The translations under genes were made by a program, and so were the position numbers. A stretch of 64,000 nt of DNA, from positions 1 to 64,000 of the forward strand of contig JAERTK010000092.1 in the NCBI GenBank assembly GCA_016844935.1, written 5' to 3'. The notes below the pieces were generated by a model that did not search any database, was not told the origin of the DNA, and saw only the letters and a list, made by a program, of their open reading frames with translations. This stretch comes from Desulfobacteraceae bacterium (GTDB taxonomy: Bacteria; Desulfobacterota; DSM-4660; Desulfatiglandales; Desulfatiglandaceae). Positions 51,951 through 60,078 of this stretch are shown here, piece after piece (the first letter of the stretch is position 1; each line of letters begins with the position of its first letter).

Positions 51951-52697
51951 ATGAATATAAAGATATTGGGTAATGGCGGTGCCATCAACGACGGGCTTCC
52001 ATATAATGCTTTTGTGATAAACGGCACGCTACTATGCGAAACACCTCCAGATATAATGTTGTCAATCCACAATAATTCAATAGACCTTCATTCAATTAAT
52101 ACGATTTATATTTCTCATTTGCATGGTGATCATATCTTTGGGCTCCCTTTTTTAATTTTGTCCGCCTTCTACCTCAATGTTAGAACCGAAAAAACATTGT
52201 CCTTCAAAATCCTCGGACCCGAAGGCCTGGAAAGGATGTCGGAAAATTTACTTGATGCTGCTTTCACCTCGAATCATCCCTGCTTGAAGTGGATGAAAGA
52301 GTTTTGTACTTTTCTTGAAATAACCGAAATGTCAAGACCGGATTTGGTTGATGGATTTCAAACATCTATCTTCAAATTGGACCATTTAATAGAGACATAC
52401 GGTTTCTCCCTTGCGCATGAAGTTGAAAGTGTAGATTTTGCCTATGTGGCTGACACCCGCTGGTGTGAATCTCTCCGTGCTGTGTTAAATAACAAGCCAC
52501 GCGTTGTATTGATCGATCTTAACGGTGAGGATAATGATCATAAACGCGTTCATCTATCCATTGGAGATTTGATGCGAAAGGCGATTCCGCTTACGGGAAG
52601 ACAAACAAAGTATTTCGGGACCCATCTAAGGAAAGAGTTCCACACGACAGTTTCCTGTGTGAATTGTGCCAGGCCCGGGATGGATATCAATCTGTGA
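51951..52697 (+). CDS. Metallo-beta-lactamase-fold hydrolase
   Basis: A 248-residue protein of the MBL fold: 'ILGNGGAIND' at the start, 'IYISHLHGDHIFGLPF' with the H-x-H-x-D-H zinc motif, 'AYVADTRW' and 'YFGTHLRKEF'. It resembles RNase Z/ElaC-like and related small hydrolases, but it lacks the long arm that would mark tRNase Z. The gene is AT-rich compared with its neighbours. It is 12 bases downstream of sdhB and may be a member of that operon, though its role there is unclear. Confidence 0.82.
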   Translation: MNIKILGNGGAINDGLPYNAFVINGTLLCETPPDIMLSIHNNSIDLHSINTIYISHLHGDHIFGLPFLILSAFYLNVRTEKTLSFKILGPEGLERMSENLLDAAFTSNHPCLKWMKEFCTFLEITEMSRPDLVDGFQTSIFKLDHLIETYGFSLAHEVESVDFAYVADTRWCESLRAVLNNKPRVVLIDLNGEDNDHKRVHLSIGDLMRKAIPLTGRQTKYFGTHLRKEFHTTVSCVNCARPGMDINL

Positions 52698-52722
52698 GAG
52701 TACCCCAACCTGGCGCTCTTGC

Positions 52723-52812
52723 TCAGACCCTTGTTAACAGGTTAATTCCGATGATCAGAATGGCTGCAAAGACAACGACCCTGAAAGCTAACAACGAAAA
52801 GACCCTTTTCAA
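52723..52812 (-). CDS. Possible 29-residue single-helix membrane peptide
   Basis: A TTG-started frame reading 'LKRVFSLLAFRVVVFAAILI' then 'IGINLLTRV' would give one membrane helix with positive ends. It lies downstream of the fumarase beta gene on the same strand. The only Shine-Dalgarno (AGGTGA) is too close to the start, so support is weak. Apart from this frame I see nothing in 52698-52879. Confidence 0.2.
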   Translation of the reverse strand: MKRVFSLLAFRVVVFAAILIIGINLLTRV

Positions 52813-52879
52813 ATCACCTGCGCAAAGACCGTGAGAACCTCATCGGGCGTTTCACCTTGGCCTGACAGTCATTCCCCTT

Positions 52880-53563
52880 TCACAAAACCTCTTCTTCAGG
52901 AGATGTCACCTCTCCCACTCTTTTTAGTATGGGGTCCGGCAGCCCTTCATAGAGTTTGAGAAATTTTTTGTTGATCTCCTTGTTCGCATTTTCAAAGAGG
53001 CTCTCTCCACGCGCATTGCATTCCACCATGAAGGGGCCAAAATTTTTCACTTCCAATATCCACATGGCCTGTGCCAGACCGAGTTCTTCCTTCCAGGCGA
53101 CGTCTTTGACCCCTATAATGCCCCTTCCGTAGATGGCGCCAAGGCCATATCCCACTGTGGTTAGGTAAATCGTGTTGTTCTTGGTAAACGTATCTTTATA
53201 TACCTTGCGGGACATTCCGCCTTTTCCGATGACGAATCGGATGTCATAGCGGCTGAGGAATTCAGGCATGTATTTGGCAAAACGAAAACTCGCCGTTGCC
53301 GTCACAGACGGAACATTATAGACGCCGGGCGCGGTTTCGCTTATGGCCGGCGAGCAGTGAAAGGTCGCCCCTCCGAGTGTTCGAGGGTCAATAGGGGGTT
53401 CCATGTTTTTGTCAAAAATCATACTATAGAGGCCTTCCCGTCCAGTAAAGACCAAGCCATTTAAAAATACCGCGTCCCCCAGTTCAAGGGATTCAATATC
53501 ATCACGCGTGGCAGGAAGTGTTATGCTGACTTCACGAATCTCACTTTGGTTTTGTTTTGTCAT
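52880..53563 (-). CDS. Class I fumarase/tartrate-dehydratase beta subunit
   Basis: 227 residues. 'LELGDAVFLNGLVFTGREG', 'FHCSPAI', 'SVTATASFRFAKYMPEFL' and 'RFVIGKGGMSRKVYKDTF' mark the C-terminal swivel domain of oxygen-sensitive hydro-lyases. It works with the alpha subunit, which carries the [4Fe-4S] cluster. Several normally conserved spots are changed (e.g. 'TTSxRMDxYT' reads 'ATASFRFAKYM'), so the substrate might be fumarate or a related unsaturated diacid such as mesaconate. AGGAGT precedes the ATG. The alpha gene is upstream, but a 143-bp element now separates them (164 bases between stop and start; the reconstructed original gap is 15). Confidence 0.87.
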   Translation of the reverse strand: MTKQNQSEIREVSITLPATRDDIESLELGDAVFLNGLVFTGREGLYSMIFDKNMEPPIDPRTLGGATFHCSPAISETAPGVYNVPSVTATASFRFAKYMPEFLSRYDIRFVIGKGGMSRKVYKDTFTKNNTIYLTTVGYGLGAIYGRGIIGVKDVAWKEELGLAQAMWILEVKNFGPFMVECNARGESLFENANKEINKKFLKLYEGLPDPILKRVGEVTSPEEEVL

Positions 53564-53586
53564 CTCTGTACTCCTGTCTTAATCTA

Positions 53587-53729
53587 GTGTCCGTCTACGA
53601 ATGAGAAAATTTGTTCGAGTTCAAGGAAGGCGATGATTGTAACCGCAAGAATACATTTAAGTATTTTGAGGATTACAATTTGAGCCTGACGCAGAAATCG
53701 GGCAAATTGGCCATTTGTGGATGGGCACT
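53587..53729 (+). mobile_element. 143-bp MITE-like element, copy 2
   Basis: Same length and orientation as copy 1 at 75-217, about 90% identical, with inverted ends AGTGTCCGTCTACGAATG and AGTGCCCATCCACAAATG (reverse complement of the right end). It is flanked by the direct repeat AATCTA (53581-53586 and 53730-53735). Removing it together with one repeat restores a sequence in which the fumarase alpha gene ends in GAT-TAA, with its beta gene 15 bases downstream. The present alpha stop (TAG at 53728-53730) is supplied by the element's end. This is direct evidence of insertion into an operon. Confidence 0.85.
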
Positions 53730-54657
53730 AATCTATGGTGTCCCTTCGGTAGTATGGGGTAAACCACCGTGGGTCTTCCCGGTACTCAACGCTATTATCA
53801 GCAAAAAGACGGACCGTTTTTCTTCTATGGGCATAGCAGAACTGCTGGATTCCCACGGGCATGCCGCCGGTGTGGGCATACGCCGCTTCAATATGGATAT
53901 CCAATACCGCGGAGTTCCCGGGAAATCCCATGGGACCAAAGCCCGCGTCATTCCCAAGCGCGATGAGTTCTTCTTCCAGTGCTGCAATTTCCGGATCAGG
54001 ATTCCTATCGCCCAAAAGGCGTAGACAAGCCGCCTCCTTTGAGAGCCGAACGCATACATCTTTTGTGCCGCCTACACCGATTCCGATGACGGCAGGCTGA
54101 CACGACATACCCCTGCGAAGAAATTCGGCCAACGTATCAAGAAAGAACCGTTTCAGCCCTGGAATTCCATCTGAAGGAAACAGCATCCGGTAATCACCCC
54201 CAAAGAGCCCTCCCTTATGGACCACCGTGATATCCATCCAATCCGCATCCGGCTCAAAGCTATAATCGACAGTAGGTGCGTGAAGGCCCACATTGTTGTT
54301 ATGGTCCTTTCTTGAAAAGGGGTGTACGCGATTGGGCCGCAGGGGAATACTGGCTGTGGTGTCCGCCGTTGCCTGTCGAAGCGACTTTTCGAGTTGGACC
54401 ATGCCGCCCTCTATCAGGGCATTATTGCCGATCTTCGCGTAATATCTCGGAAGACCGGTGTCCGCACACATGGGGCTTCGATCTTTGATGGCGGCATCAT
54501 AGTTTTGAAGGATATTTTCCAAAACATATCGGGAGTAATGGTTTTTCTCCTCTGACGCTAACTGCTCAACTTTCTGTTGCACATCTTTCGGGATCTCAAT
54601 GGCTGCCGTTACATTCAGTTCCCGTGCAGCCTCCAATACCGTACCTGCGTTTATCAT
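53728..54657 (-). CDS. Class I fumarase/tartrate-dehydratase alpha subunit
   Basis: 309 residues, an [4Fe-4S] hydro-lyase catalytic subunit. Cluster cysteines are Cys 64 ('CADTGLPRYY'), Cys 186 ('MSCQPAVIGIGVGGTKD') and Cys 274 ('GIQQFCYAHRR'). The usual 'NxxxxHPF'-like region reads 'LRPNRVHPFSRKDHNNNVG'. The family interconverts fumarate and malate or dehydrates tartrate; members also act on mesaconate. It diverges from the GntR regulator gene, so the two promoters share the 178-base gap at 54658-54835. The last codons are intact despite the element insertion at the stop. AAAGGAG precedes the ATG. Confidence 0.9.
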   Translation of the reverse strand: MINAGTVLEAARELNVTAAIEIPKDVQQKVEQLASEEKNHYSRYVLENILQNYDAAIKDRSPMCADTGLPRYYAKIGNNALIEGGMVQLEKSLRQATADTTASIPLRPNRVHPFSRKDHNNNVGLHAPTVDYSFEPDADWMDITVVHKGGLFGGDYRMLFPSDGIPGLKRFFLDTLAEFLRRGMSCQPAVIGIGVGGTKDVCVRLSKEAACLRLLGDRNPDPEIAALEEELIALGNDAGFGPMGFPGNSAVLDIHIEAAYAHTGGMPVGIQQFCYAHRRKTVRLFADNSVEYREDPRWFTPYYRRDTID

Positions 54658-54720
54658 GATGACTCCTTTCCATGTAAAGTATTACCTTAACCGAAGAATT
54701 TCTTCTTGACAAATGGTTAA

Positions 54721-54752
54721 AATACAATATACAATACACAATATGCATTGTG
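54721..54752. promoter_or_regulatory. Repeats and palindrome between fumarase and gntR (putative operator)
   Basis: Three ACAATA repeats at about 7-bp spacing run into the palindrome CACAATATGCATTGTG (54737-54752; arms CACAAT/ATTGTG). It lies in the divergent gap between the fumarase alpha gene and gntR, where an FCD-type GntR protein usually binds and autoregulates. Which of the two genes it controls, or both, is inference. Confidence 0.45.
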
Positions 54753-54835
54753 CAAGAGATTTTTAACCGGCCGCTTATATTTTTTATTTCGCTTTTTCGA
54801 GTAAAAAGAGACCGGTCCCCACTGTAGGGCATTTG

Positions 54836-55498
54836 ATGGAACGACTTCCAGAACGTACCAACCTTAGGGATCAAATCTATGACATCCTGAAAAGAAGGAT
54901 TGTCTTCCGAGAGATTGAACCAGGGGAGAAGATTAACGAAGAAGACCTGGCAAAGTCATTGGGTGTCAGCAGAACGCCTATCCGGGAAACCCTCCTGCGT
55001 CTGGAGCATGAGGGTATTGTAAAAATCATACCCAGACGCGGTGCATTTGTTGTCTCGCAATCAAAAGCGAAGGTCATGAACCTGTTTGAAGTGCGAGAGG
55101 TGTTGGAAGGGTTGGTTGCGCGGTTGGCCACGGAAAACATGAACCGCGCGCTTTTTGATCGCCTCAAGCGTTCACTGGAAAAAGTCAGCTCCGTGGATGG
55201 CGACAACAATAGACTGCTGAAATATACCCCTGCTGATGTTGAATTTCATGCCTTGCTGTTGGAGGCCTGTGACAATGAACTGCTTACGAATATGATGGAG
55301 AGCGTCAATATCCACCTTCAAATGGTCAGGTTGCGGACCGTCGCGCTTCCCGGAAGACCTGAACAAACTGTTAAAGAACATTATAAAATTTTAGCAGCAA
55401 TTGAGAAAATGGATTCCTCACTGGCGGAAAAGCTGATGAGGAAACATGTGGCAAGCGTGAGAAAAGATGCGCTCAAAAACATGCCGTTAATGAAATAA
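54836..55498 (+). CDS. GntR-family (FadR/FCD) transcriptional regulator
   Basis: 220 residues. The winged-helix part reads 'LRDQIYDILKRRIV', 'KINEEDLAKSLGVSRTPIRETLLRLEHEGIV' (in parts) and the C-terminal FCD ligand domain shows 'EFHALLLEACDNELLTNMM' and 'EHYKILAAIEKMD' with the His/Asp metal residues. FCD regulators commonly bind small organic acids. It is divergent from the fumarase pair and 14 bases ahead of the second SDH-like operon, so it probably controls this module in response to its substrate. The start is ATG 54836 (TTG 54833 also open); Shine-Dalgarno is weak. Confidence 0.9.
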   Translation: MERLPERTNLRDQIYDILKRRIVFREIEPGEKINEEDLAKSLGVSRTPIRETLLRLEHEGIVKIIPRRGAFVVSQSKAKVMNLFEVREVLEGLVARLATENMNRALFDRLKRSLEKVSSVDGDNNRLLKYTPADVEFHALLLEACDNELLTNMMESVNIHLQMVRLRTVALPGRPEQTVKEHYKILAAIEKMDSSLAEKLMRKHVASVRKDALKNMPLMK

Positions 55499-55512
55499 GG
55501 AGGCAGGGCAAT

Positions 55513-55911
55513 ATGATGCATACTGAGATGGCCCGCTTGTCGAAATTCAGCCATAGAAGTCAAATGTGGGACGTAACCGGAATGTGGGCCTTTGTTCTCC
55601 ATCGAATCACCGGCCTTGGTCTTGTGTTCTATATTCTACTGCACACCATCCTCATGGGCGGTTCTCTTTTGTCAGGAAAAGAGGATTTTGATGCGACCCT
55701 ATCGGTACTCATGGGAAATCCTGTTTTCGAAGTGCTCGATATCATGCTGCTTGGAGCGGTACTTTACCACGGTTTCAACGGTATTCGCATATTGCTGTTT
55801 GATTTGGGAATAGGCATTTCGGTCAACAGCCAAAGAAACATATTTCGGATATTCATGGGCGCAGCGGCCATTTTATGGTTTTGGTCCATTGCCCTAAAAT
55901 TCAGTCATTAA
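55513..55911 (+). CDS. sdhC: Succinate dehydrogenase cytochrome b subunit SdhC (complex 2)
   Basis: 132 residues with three transmembrane helices. 'VLHRITGLGLVFYILLHTI' (His 30, His 44) and 'YHGFNGIRILL' (His 86) are the typical SdhC features. His 44 and His 86 could ligate two haems together with His 23 and His 64 of SdhD. AAGGAGG lies before the ATG, and the gene starts 14 bases after gntR, so regulator and complex are probably co-transcribed. Confidence 0.86.
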   Translation: MMHTEMARLSKFSHRSQMWDVTGMWAFVLHRITGLGLVFYILLHTILMGGSLLSGKEDFDATLSVLMGNPVFEVLDIMLLGAVLYHGFNGIRILLFDLGIGISVNSQRNIFRIFMGAAAILWFWSIALKFSH

Positions 55912-55923
55912 GGGGATCAGCAC

Positions 55924-56262
55924 ATGCATGCCTGGACGTGGTTTTTGCAAAGAATCAGCGCCGTTATATTAGTCATTGCCTTGGGATTGCACATCGGATT
56001 TCTTCACTTTAGTAATGCCGGAGAGCCCCTCAATTACAGCGACATCATGGTCCGTCTTAAGACACCGGTTTTCATCTCGCTGGATATCCTGCTGTTGATT
56101 TTCGGCCTTTATCATGCCTTGTACGGCCTATACTCTATTTTCCTCGACTTCGATTCCGGGAAAAAAGAAAAACTTGTTGTGCTCGGACTCCTTGTCGTCA
56201 TGGGATTGGGTTTTGTGGGTTTTGGAATTTTCGGCCTCTTTTACACGATCCGTTCGCTTTAG
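55924..56262 (+). CDS. sdhD: Succinate dehydrogenase membrane anchor SdhD (complex 2)
   Basis: 112 residues, three transmembrane helices. 'FLQRISAVILVIALGLHIGFL' (His 23) and 'LYHALYGLYSIFLDF' (His 64) match the SdhD pattern. Together with SdhC it offers four His in pairs, consistent with a di-haem anchor. It follows sdhC by 12 bases and precedes the Fe-S subunit by 38. Confidence 0.84.
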   Translation: MHAWTWFLQRISAVILVIALGLHIGFLHFSNAGEPLNYSDIMVRLKTPVFISLDILLLIFGLYHALYGLYSIFLDFDSGKKEKLVVLGLLVVMGLGFVGFGIFGLFYTIRSL

Positions 56263-56300
56263 ACCGTTCCCGGGAAAAGTCTATTTCTTGGAGAGAAAAA

Positions 56301-57023
56301 ATGCCAGATCTATTACATGTCAAAGTTTTCCGTTACAACCCTGAGAGCGACATTGCCCCCAAATACGATAATTTTGAAGTGCCTGTTTTCAATAATATGG
56401 CCATACTGGATGTGGTCATGCATATTCAGAACTACATGGACCGCTCTCTCTCTTTCAGGTTTTCCTGCCGTATCGGCATGTGCGGTTCCTGTGCCATGTA
56501 CGTCAACGGAAGGGCCCGGTTGGCCTGCAGGACTCAAGTGTCTGCGCTAAAAACCCAAAACATAACCATTATGCCGCTGCCCAACTTCCCTATCATTCGC
56601 GATCTGGTGGTGGCTATGGCGCCGTTTTTTGAAAAATGGAAGAAAATCAAACCCTATTACCTGCCCAAGAAAGAGATCAGTGAGCCCGTCACTGTCAGAC
56701 CCGATTCAAAAGAACGGGAGTTCATCGATGACATGCTGGATTGTATCAGTTGCGGTTGCTGCTATTCAGCCTGCTCCATGGTGGCCACCAACAAGGAATA
56801 TTTAGGGCCGGCCGCCCTTAACCGAGCCTACACGCTGATTGCTGACAAACGGGACGCGATCCGGGTTGAAAGGTTAAAGGTCGTAGATCGATCATACGGG
56901 GTCTGGCGGTGTCACACACAGTTCAACTGTGCGGAAGCCTGCCCCAAGAACATCGTTCCTACCCGGTCTATTCAAAACTTGAAGCGGCGTTGTGTGCTGA
57001 AAAAATTCGGCATATTTAAATAA
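56301..57023 (+). CDS. sdhB: Succinate dehydrogenase/fumarate reductase Fe-S subunit (complex 2)
   Basis: 240 residues with [2Fe-2S] ligands in 'CRIGMCGSCAMYVNG' and 'LACR' and the two other clusters in 'CISCGCCYSAC' and 'CHTQFNCAEACPK'. It is closer to standard SdhB than the subunit of complex 1. Gene order C-D-B-A, with tight spacing, marks one operon. GGAGAG precedes the ATG. Confidence 0.92.
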   Translation: MPDLLHVKVFRYNPESDIAPKYDNFEVPVFNNMAILDVVMHIQNYMDRSLSFRFSCRIGMCGSCAMYVNGRARLACRTQVSALKTQNITIMPLPNFPIIRDLVVAMAPFFEKWKKIKPYYLPKKEISEPVTVRPDSKEREFIDDMLDCISCGCCYSACSMVATNKEYLGPAALNRAYTLIADKRDAIRVERLKVVDRSYGVWRCHTQFNCAEACPKNIVPTRSIQNLKRRCVLKKFGIFK

Positions 57024-57051
57024 AGGACGCTGGAGAAGGAGTGAACGCATT

Positions 57052-58788
57052 GTGGAAGTCATAAAGACCGACATACTGATCCTTGGTAGTGGTGGCGCAG
57101 GGCTCTTTGCCGCCCTGCGCGCTTACGACAGCAACCCTCGTCTCAAGATCACCATGGCGACCAAGGGATTGATCGGGAAATGTGGATGCAGCAGGATGGT
57201 ACAGGGTGGGCTCAACGTGGTCCTGAATGAAAATGACTCTCTGGAAAAGCATTTTAACGACACCCTTAAGGGCGGAGGATTCATCAATAATCAGGATTTA
57301 GCCTGGACTTTGGTGAGTGAGGCCCCCAAGACGGTTCACGAGCTGGAGGTCAAGGTTGGATGTTTCTTTGACCGGGCTGAGAACGGAAAGATTCATCAGA
57401 AACCCTTTGCAGGCCAATCCTTTGACCGGACGGTGCACGTGGCTGATCTGACAGGGATACAGATCATCAGCCGAATGACCGATCAGATATTTGCCCGGGA
57501 CATCAGGGTATTTGAAGAGACCCGTGGTCTTGATTTGCTACGCTCCAAGGATGGAACGCGAATCGTGGGGGCGGTACTCTCAAATATCAGAACCGGCGAG
57601 ATTTTTGTCGTGAACGCCAAAGTCACCATAGTTGCCACAGGGGGCTGTGCATCCATGTACAAAATCTCAGCCCCATCTTTTGACAAGACCGGTGACGGCA
57701 TGGCCATGTGTTTCAGGGCCGGGGCTGAATTTGTCGATATGGAAATGGTCCAGTTTCACCCAACAGGCCTGATTGCCGGAAAATCCCGACTTAACGGCAG
57801 CCTCCTTGAGGAAGGACTAAGGGGCGCCGGGGCCAGACTCTATAATGGCCAGGGAGAACGGTTTATGAAACAATACGATCCAGAGCGTCGGGAGAGATCG
57901 ACCCGGGATCGGGTGGCGCGGTCCAGCTATATGGAGATCATGGCGGGACGGGGGACAAAGAACAATGCCGTATATATCGATGTGACCCATCTGGGCGCCG
58001 AATTTGTTGAGAAAACATTTCCGGGCATGGTCGAGCGGGTCAAAGACATCGGCAAAGACCTGGCCAGAGAAAAGGTCGAAGTGACCCCCACAGCCCATTA
58101 TCAGATGGGTGGTGTCAGTGTAGGCACAGATTGCCAGTGCAATTTGAAAGGACTCCTGGTGTGCGGAGAAGATGCGGGTGGAACCCATGGTGCCAACCGG
58201 CTCGGGGGTAACGGGATATGTGACTCAACCGTATACGGCCGGAGGGCCGGAGACGTGGCAGCGGCCCTGGCATTGGAAGAAGATTTGCATCCCCATCAGG
58301 ATTCACAGGCTGAAAAGATAAGAATGCGCTGGCTTAAGCCTTTTTTGGGAGGCTCTGGAGGGAATGTTTACGAGATTCGGAATGAGATCGAAGACCTCAT
58401 GTGGGAAAAGGCAGGCCTGGTCCGTAACGGCAACAAACTCATGGAGGCGGCGGATCGGCTGGATGTGCTTTTGGAAGAGATGGGGAATGCCAAAGTGGCA
58501 GACAGATTTCGGGCGCAATACCATATGGAATGGAACAACATCATCGATGTGACCAACCTGATTACCGTATGCAGGATGGTCGTAAATTCGGCGCACTGCA
58601 GGGAGGAGAGCCGGGGTGCCCACTACAGAGATGATTTCCCCGAGACCGATAACGAGGATTGGTTAAAAAACATATATCAGAAAAAAGGGGACGGATTTCA
58701 ACTGGTGGTGACACAAAAACCTGTTGAGCTGAATCGTTTCAAGAGGGAAGAAATAGAAGAAAGGTTTTTTGAGAAAGTGAAGCATTGA
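57052..58788 (+). CDS. sdhA: SDH/fumarate reductase flavoprotein lacking the FAD-linking His (complex 2)
   Basis: 578 residues with GTG start (GGAGAAGGAG upstream). FAD loop 'ILILGSGGAGLFAALRA', active-site 'QFHPTG', 'TRDRVARSSYMEIMAGRG', 'TAHYQMGGVSV' and 'HGANRLGGNGICDS' are present, and the substrate loop keeps 'EEGLRGAG'. At the usual covalent-FAD position (Ser-His-Thr) it reads 'KCGCSRMVQGG', so the His is Cys 46. FAD is probably non-covalent. In known enzymes, loss of the link favours fumarate reduction over succinate oxidation. This 'CSRMVQGG' type also occurs in some actinobacterial SDHs, from memory. Function as reductase, or oxidation of an easier donor, is inference. Confidence 0.9.
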   Translation: MEVIKTDILILGSGGAGLFAALRAYDSNPRLKITMATKGLIGKCGCSRMVQGGLNVVLNENDSLEKHFNDTLKGGGFINNQDLAWTLVSEAPKTVHELEVKVGCFFDRAENGKIHQKPFAGQSFDRTVHVADLTGIQIISRMTDQIFARDIRVFEETRGLDLLRSKDGTRIVGAVLSNIRTGEIFVVNAKVTIVATGGCASMYKISAPSFDKTGDGMAMCFRAGAEFVDMEMVQFHPTGLIAGKSRLNGSLLEEGLRGAGARLYNGQGERFMKQYDPERRERSTRDRVARSSYMEIMAGRGTKNNAVYIDVTHLGAEFVEKTFPGMVERVKDIGKDLAREKVEVTPTAHYQMGGVSVGTDCQCNLKGLLVCGEDAGGTHGANRLGGNGICDSTVYGRRAGDVAAALALEEDLHPHQDSQAEKIRMRWLKPFLGGSGGNVYEIRNEIEDLMWEKAGLVRNGNKLMEAADRLDVLLEEMGNAKVADRFRAQYHMEWNNIIDVTNLITVCRMVVNSAHCREESRGAHYRDDFPETDNEDWLKNIYQKKGDGFQLVVTQKPVELNRFKREEIEERFFEKVKH

Positions 58789-58871
58789 TTAAGGGTCTCG
58801 GCAAAGAATAAATGCACGAGATGTCGGAAGTATTAAATTGACGCAAGACCATGAATGGAGAGTTCTGAATT

Positions 58872-60053
58872 ATGGATTTTCAACTGACCAAAGAGCAAAA
58901 ACAGATTGTCGCCTCCCTTGATGAAGTCGGGAGAGATGTGTTCGCTAAAAAAGCAGCGCGTTGGGATGAGAACCATGAATACCCCTGGGAAAACATCGAG
59001 CAGCTAAAGGAATTGGGCGTTTTGGGAATGACCATCCCTGAAGCTTACGGTGGGCAGGAAAGCCCCCTCATTGACGCGATTTTGGCAATCGAAACCACCG
59101 CAAAATACTGTGGCGTCACCGCCCGTGTGATTGTTGAAACCAATATGGGGGCCCTTGGCTGCGTCATGGCCTACGGCACCGACGAGCAACGCAAGCTTGT
59201 GGCCCGAAGAATTTTGGAAGATGGGGACAAGCCTGCCATCGGTATGACAGAGCCTGAAGCGGGTACCGCCCTGACCGACCTTGCTGCCACCGCAGAAAAA
59301 AAAGGTGACAACTACGTCATCAACGGCACAAAACACTGGATCACCGGCGGCGGCGTATCGGTTTCAAACCTCATCTACGTCCGATTCATCGAGGACGGCA
59401 AGGATCTGGGCATCGGCGGCATATTGGTGGACAAGGGGACCAAAGGGTTTACCTTCGGCACCGTTGAAAAAGCCATGGGTTTAAGGGGGATCCCGGAGAC
59501 CGAACTGATTTTCAACGATTGTATGGTACCTGCCGAAAACGTGGTGGTTAAAGGGGATGGCAACGAAGGCTTTAAAAAACTGATGTACGGATATAACGGA
59601 CAGCGCGTGGGCGCCAGTGCTGTGGCTTTGGGATTGGCCCAGGGGGCGCATGATCTAGCCGTTCAATATATGAAGAAAAGACACGCCTTCAGCCGCCCGA
59701 TTTCTGAATTCCAAGGGCTGCAGTGGATGATGGCGGACGCGGAAATGGAGCTCAACGCCGCCCGACTGCTGATTTACAAAGCGGCCTGCAATGCCAGGGA
59801 CCTGCCCAATAACGTCCGACTGCCCTATATGGATGAAGCCTCAATGGCAAAGGCCTATACCGGCCACGCGGCCCTGGATGTGGTGAGCGAAAGCCTCCAG
59901 ATGTTCGGTGCCGCCGGGTACTCGCAGTCTCTGCCCCTGGAGCGGATGTTCCGGGACGTTCGCATGTTTCAGATCGGTGGCGGCACCACCCAGGCACAGA
60001 AGAATATGATCGCAAGATCCATATTCAACAAGAAATTCAGCTTCCGCAAATAG
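58872..60053 (+). CDS. Acyl-CoA dehydrogenase homologue without catalytic Glu (desulfinase-like)
   Basis: 393 residues of the acyl-CoA dehydrogenase fold: 'LGMTIPEAYGG', 'IGMTEPEAGTALTDL', 'YVINGTKHWITGG' and 'ERMFRDVRMFQI'. The catalytic base is missing: the usual 'YEGT' reads 'GGGT' (Gly 370) and the alternative base position on the neighbouring helix (isovaleryl-CoA type 'LDLERL') is Gln 244 in 'GYNGQRVG'. An Arg (85, in 'GVTARVIVE') sits where dicarboxyl-CoA enzymes bind a distal anion. As I recall, 3-sulfinopropionyl-CoA desulfinase has the same combination (Arg near 84, Gln near 246, no Glu). I propose it removes sulfite from a sulfino-acyl-CoA or acts on a dicarboxyl-CoA. It follows the SDH operon; a terminator comes next. 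Confidence 0.82.
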   Translation: MDFQLTKEQKQIVASLDEVGRDVFAKKAARWDENHEYPWENIEQLKELGVLGMTIPEAYGGQESPLIDAILAIETTAKYCGVTARVIVETNMGALGCVMAYGTDEQRKLVARRILEDGDKPAIGMTEPEAGTALTDLAATAEKKGDNYVINGTKHWITGGGVSVSNLIYVRFIEDGKDLGIGGILVDKGTKGFTFGTVEKAMGLRGIPETELIFNDCMVPAENVVVKGDGNEGFKKLMYGYNGQRVGASAVALGLAQGAHDLAVQYMKKRHAFSRPISEFQGLQWMMADAEMELNAARLLIYKAACNARDLPNNVRLPYMDEASMAKAYTGHAALDVVSESLQMFGAAGYSQSLPLERMFRDVRMFQIGGGTTQAQKNMIARSIFNKKFSFRK

Positions 60054-60078
60054 GCCGGAATAGTACGATTTTTCTCCT

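Noticed and set aside
52723-52812. Calling the small membrane frame after fumarase beta a definite gene
   Set aside because: The ribosome site is too close to the TTG and no homologue is recognised; kept only as a low-confidence entry.
53611-54024. Plus-strand frame of 137 codons beginning in the second element copy
   Set aside because: It joins the element to the antisense of the fumarase alpha gene; no family resemblance and no ribosome site.
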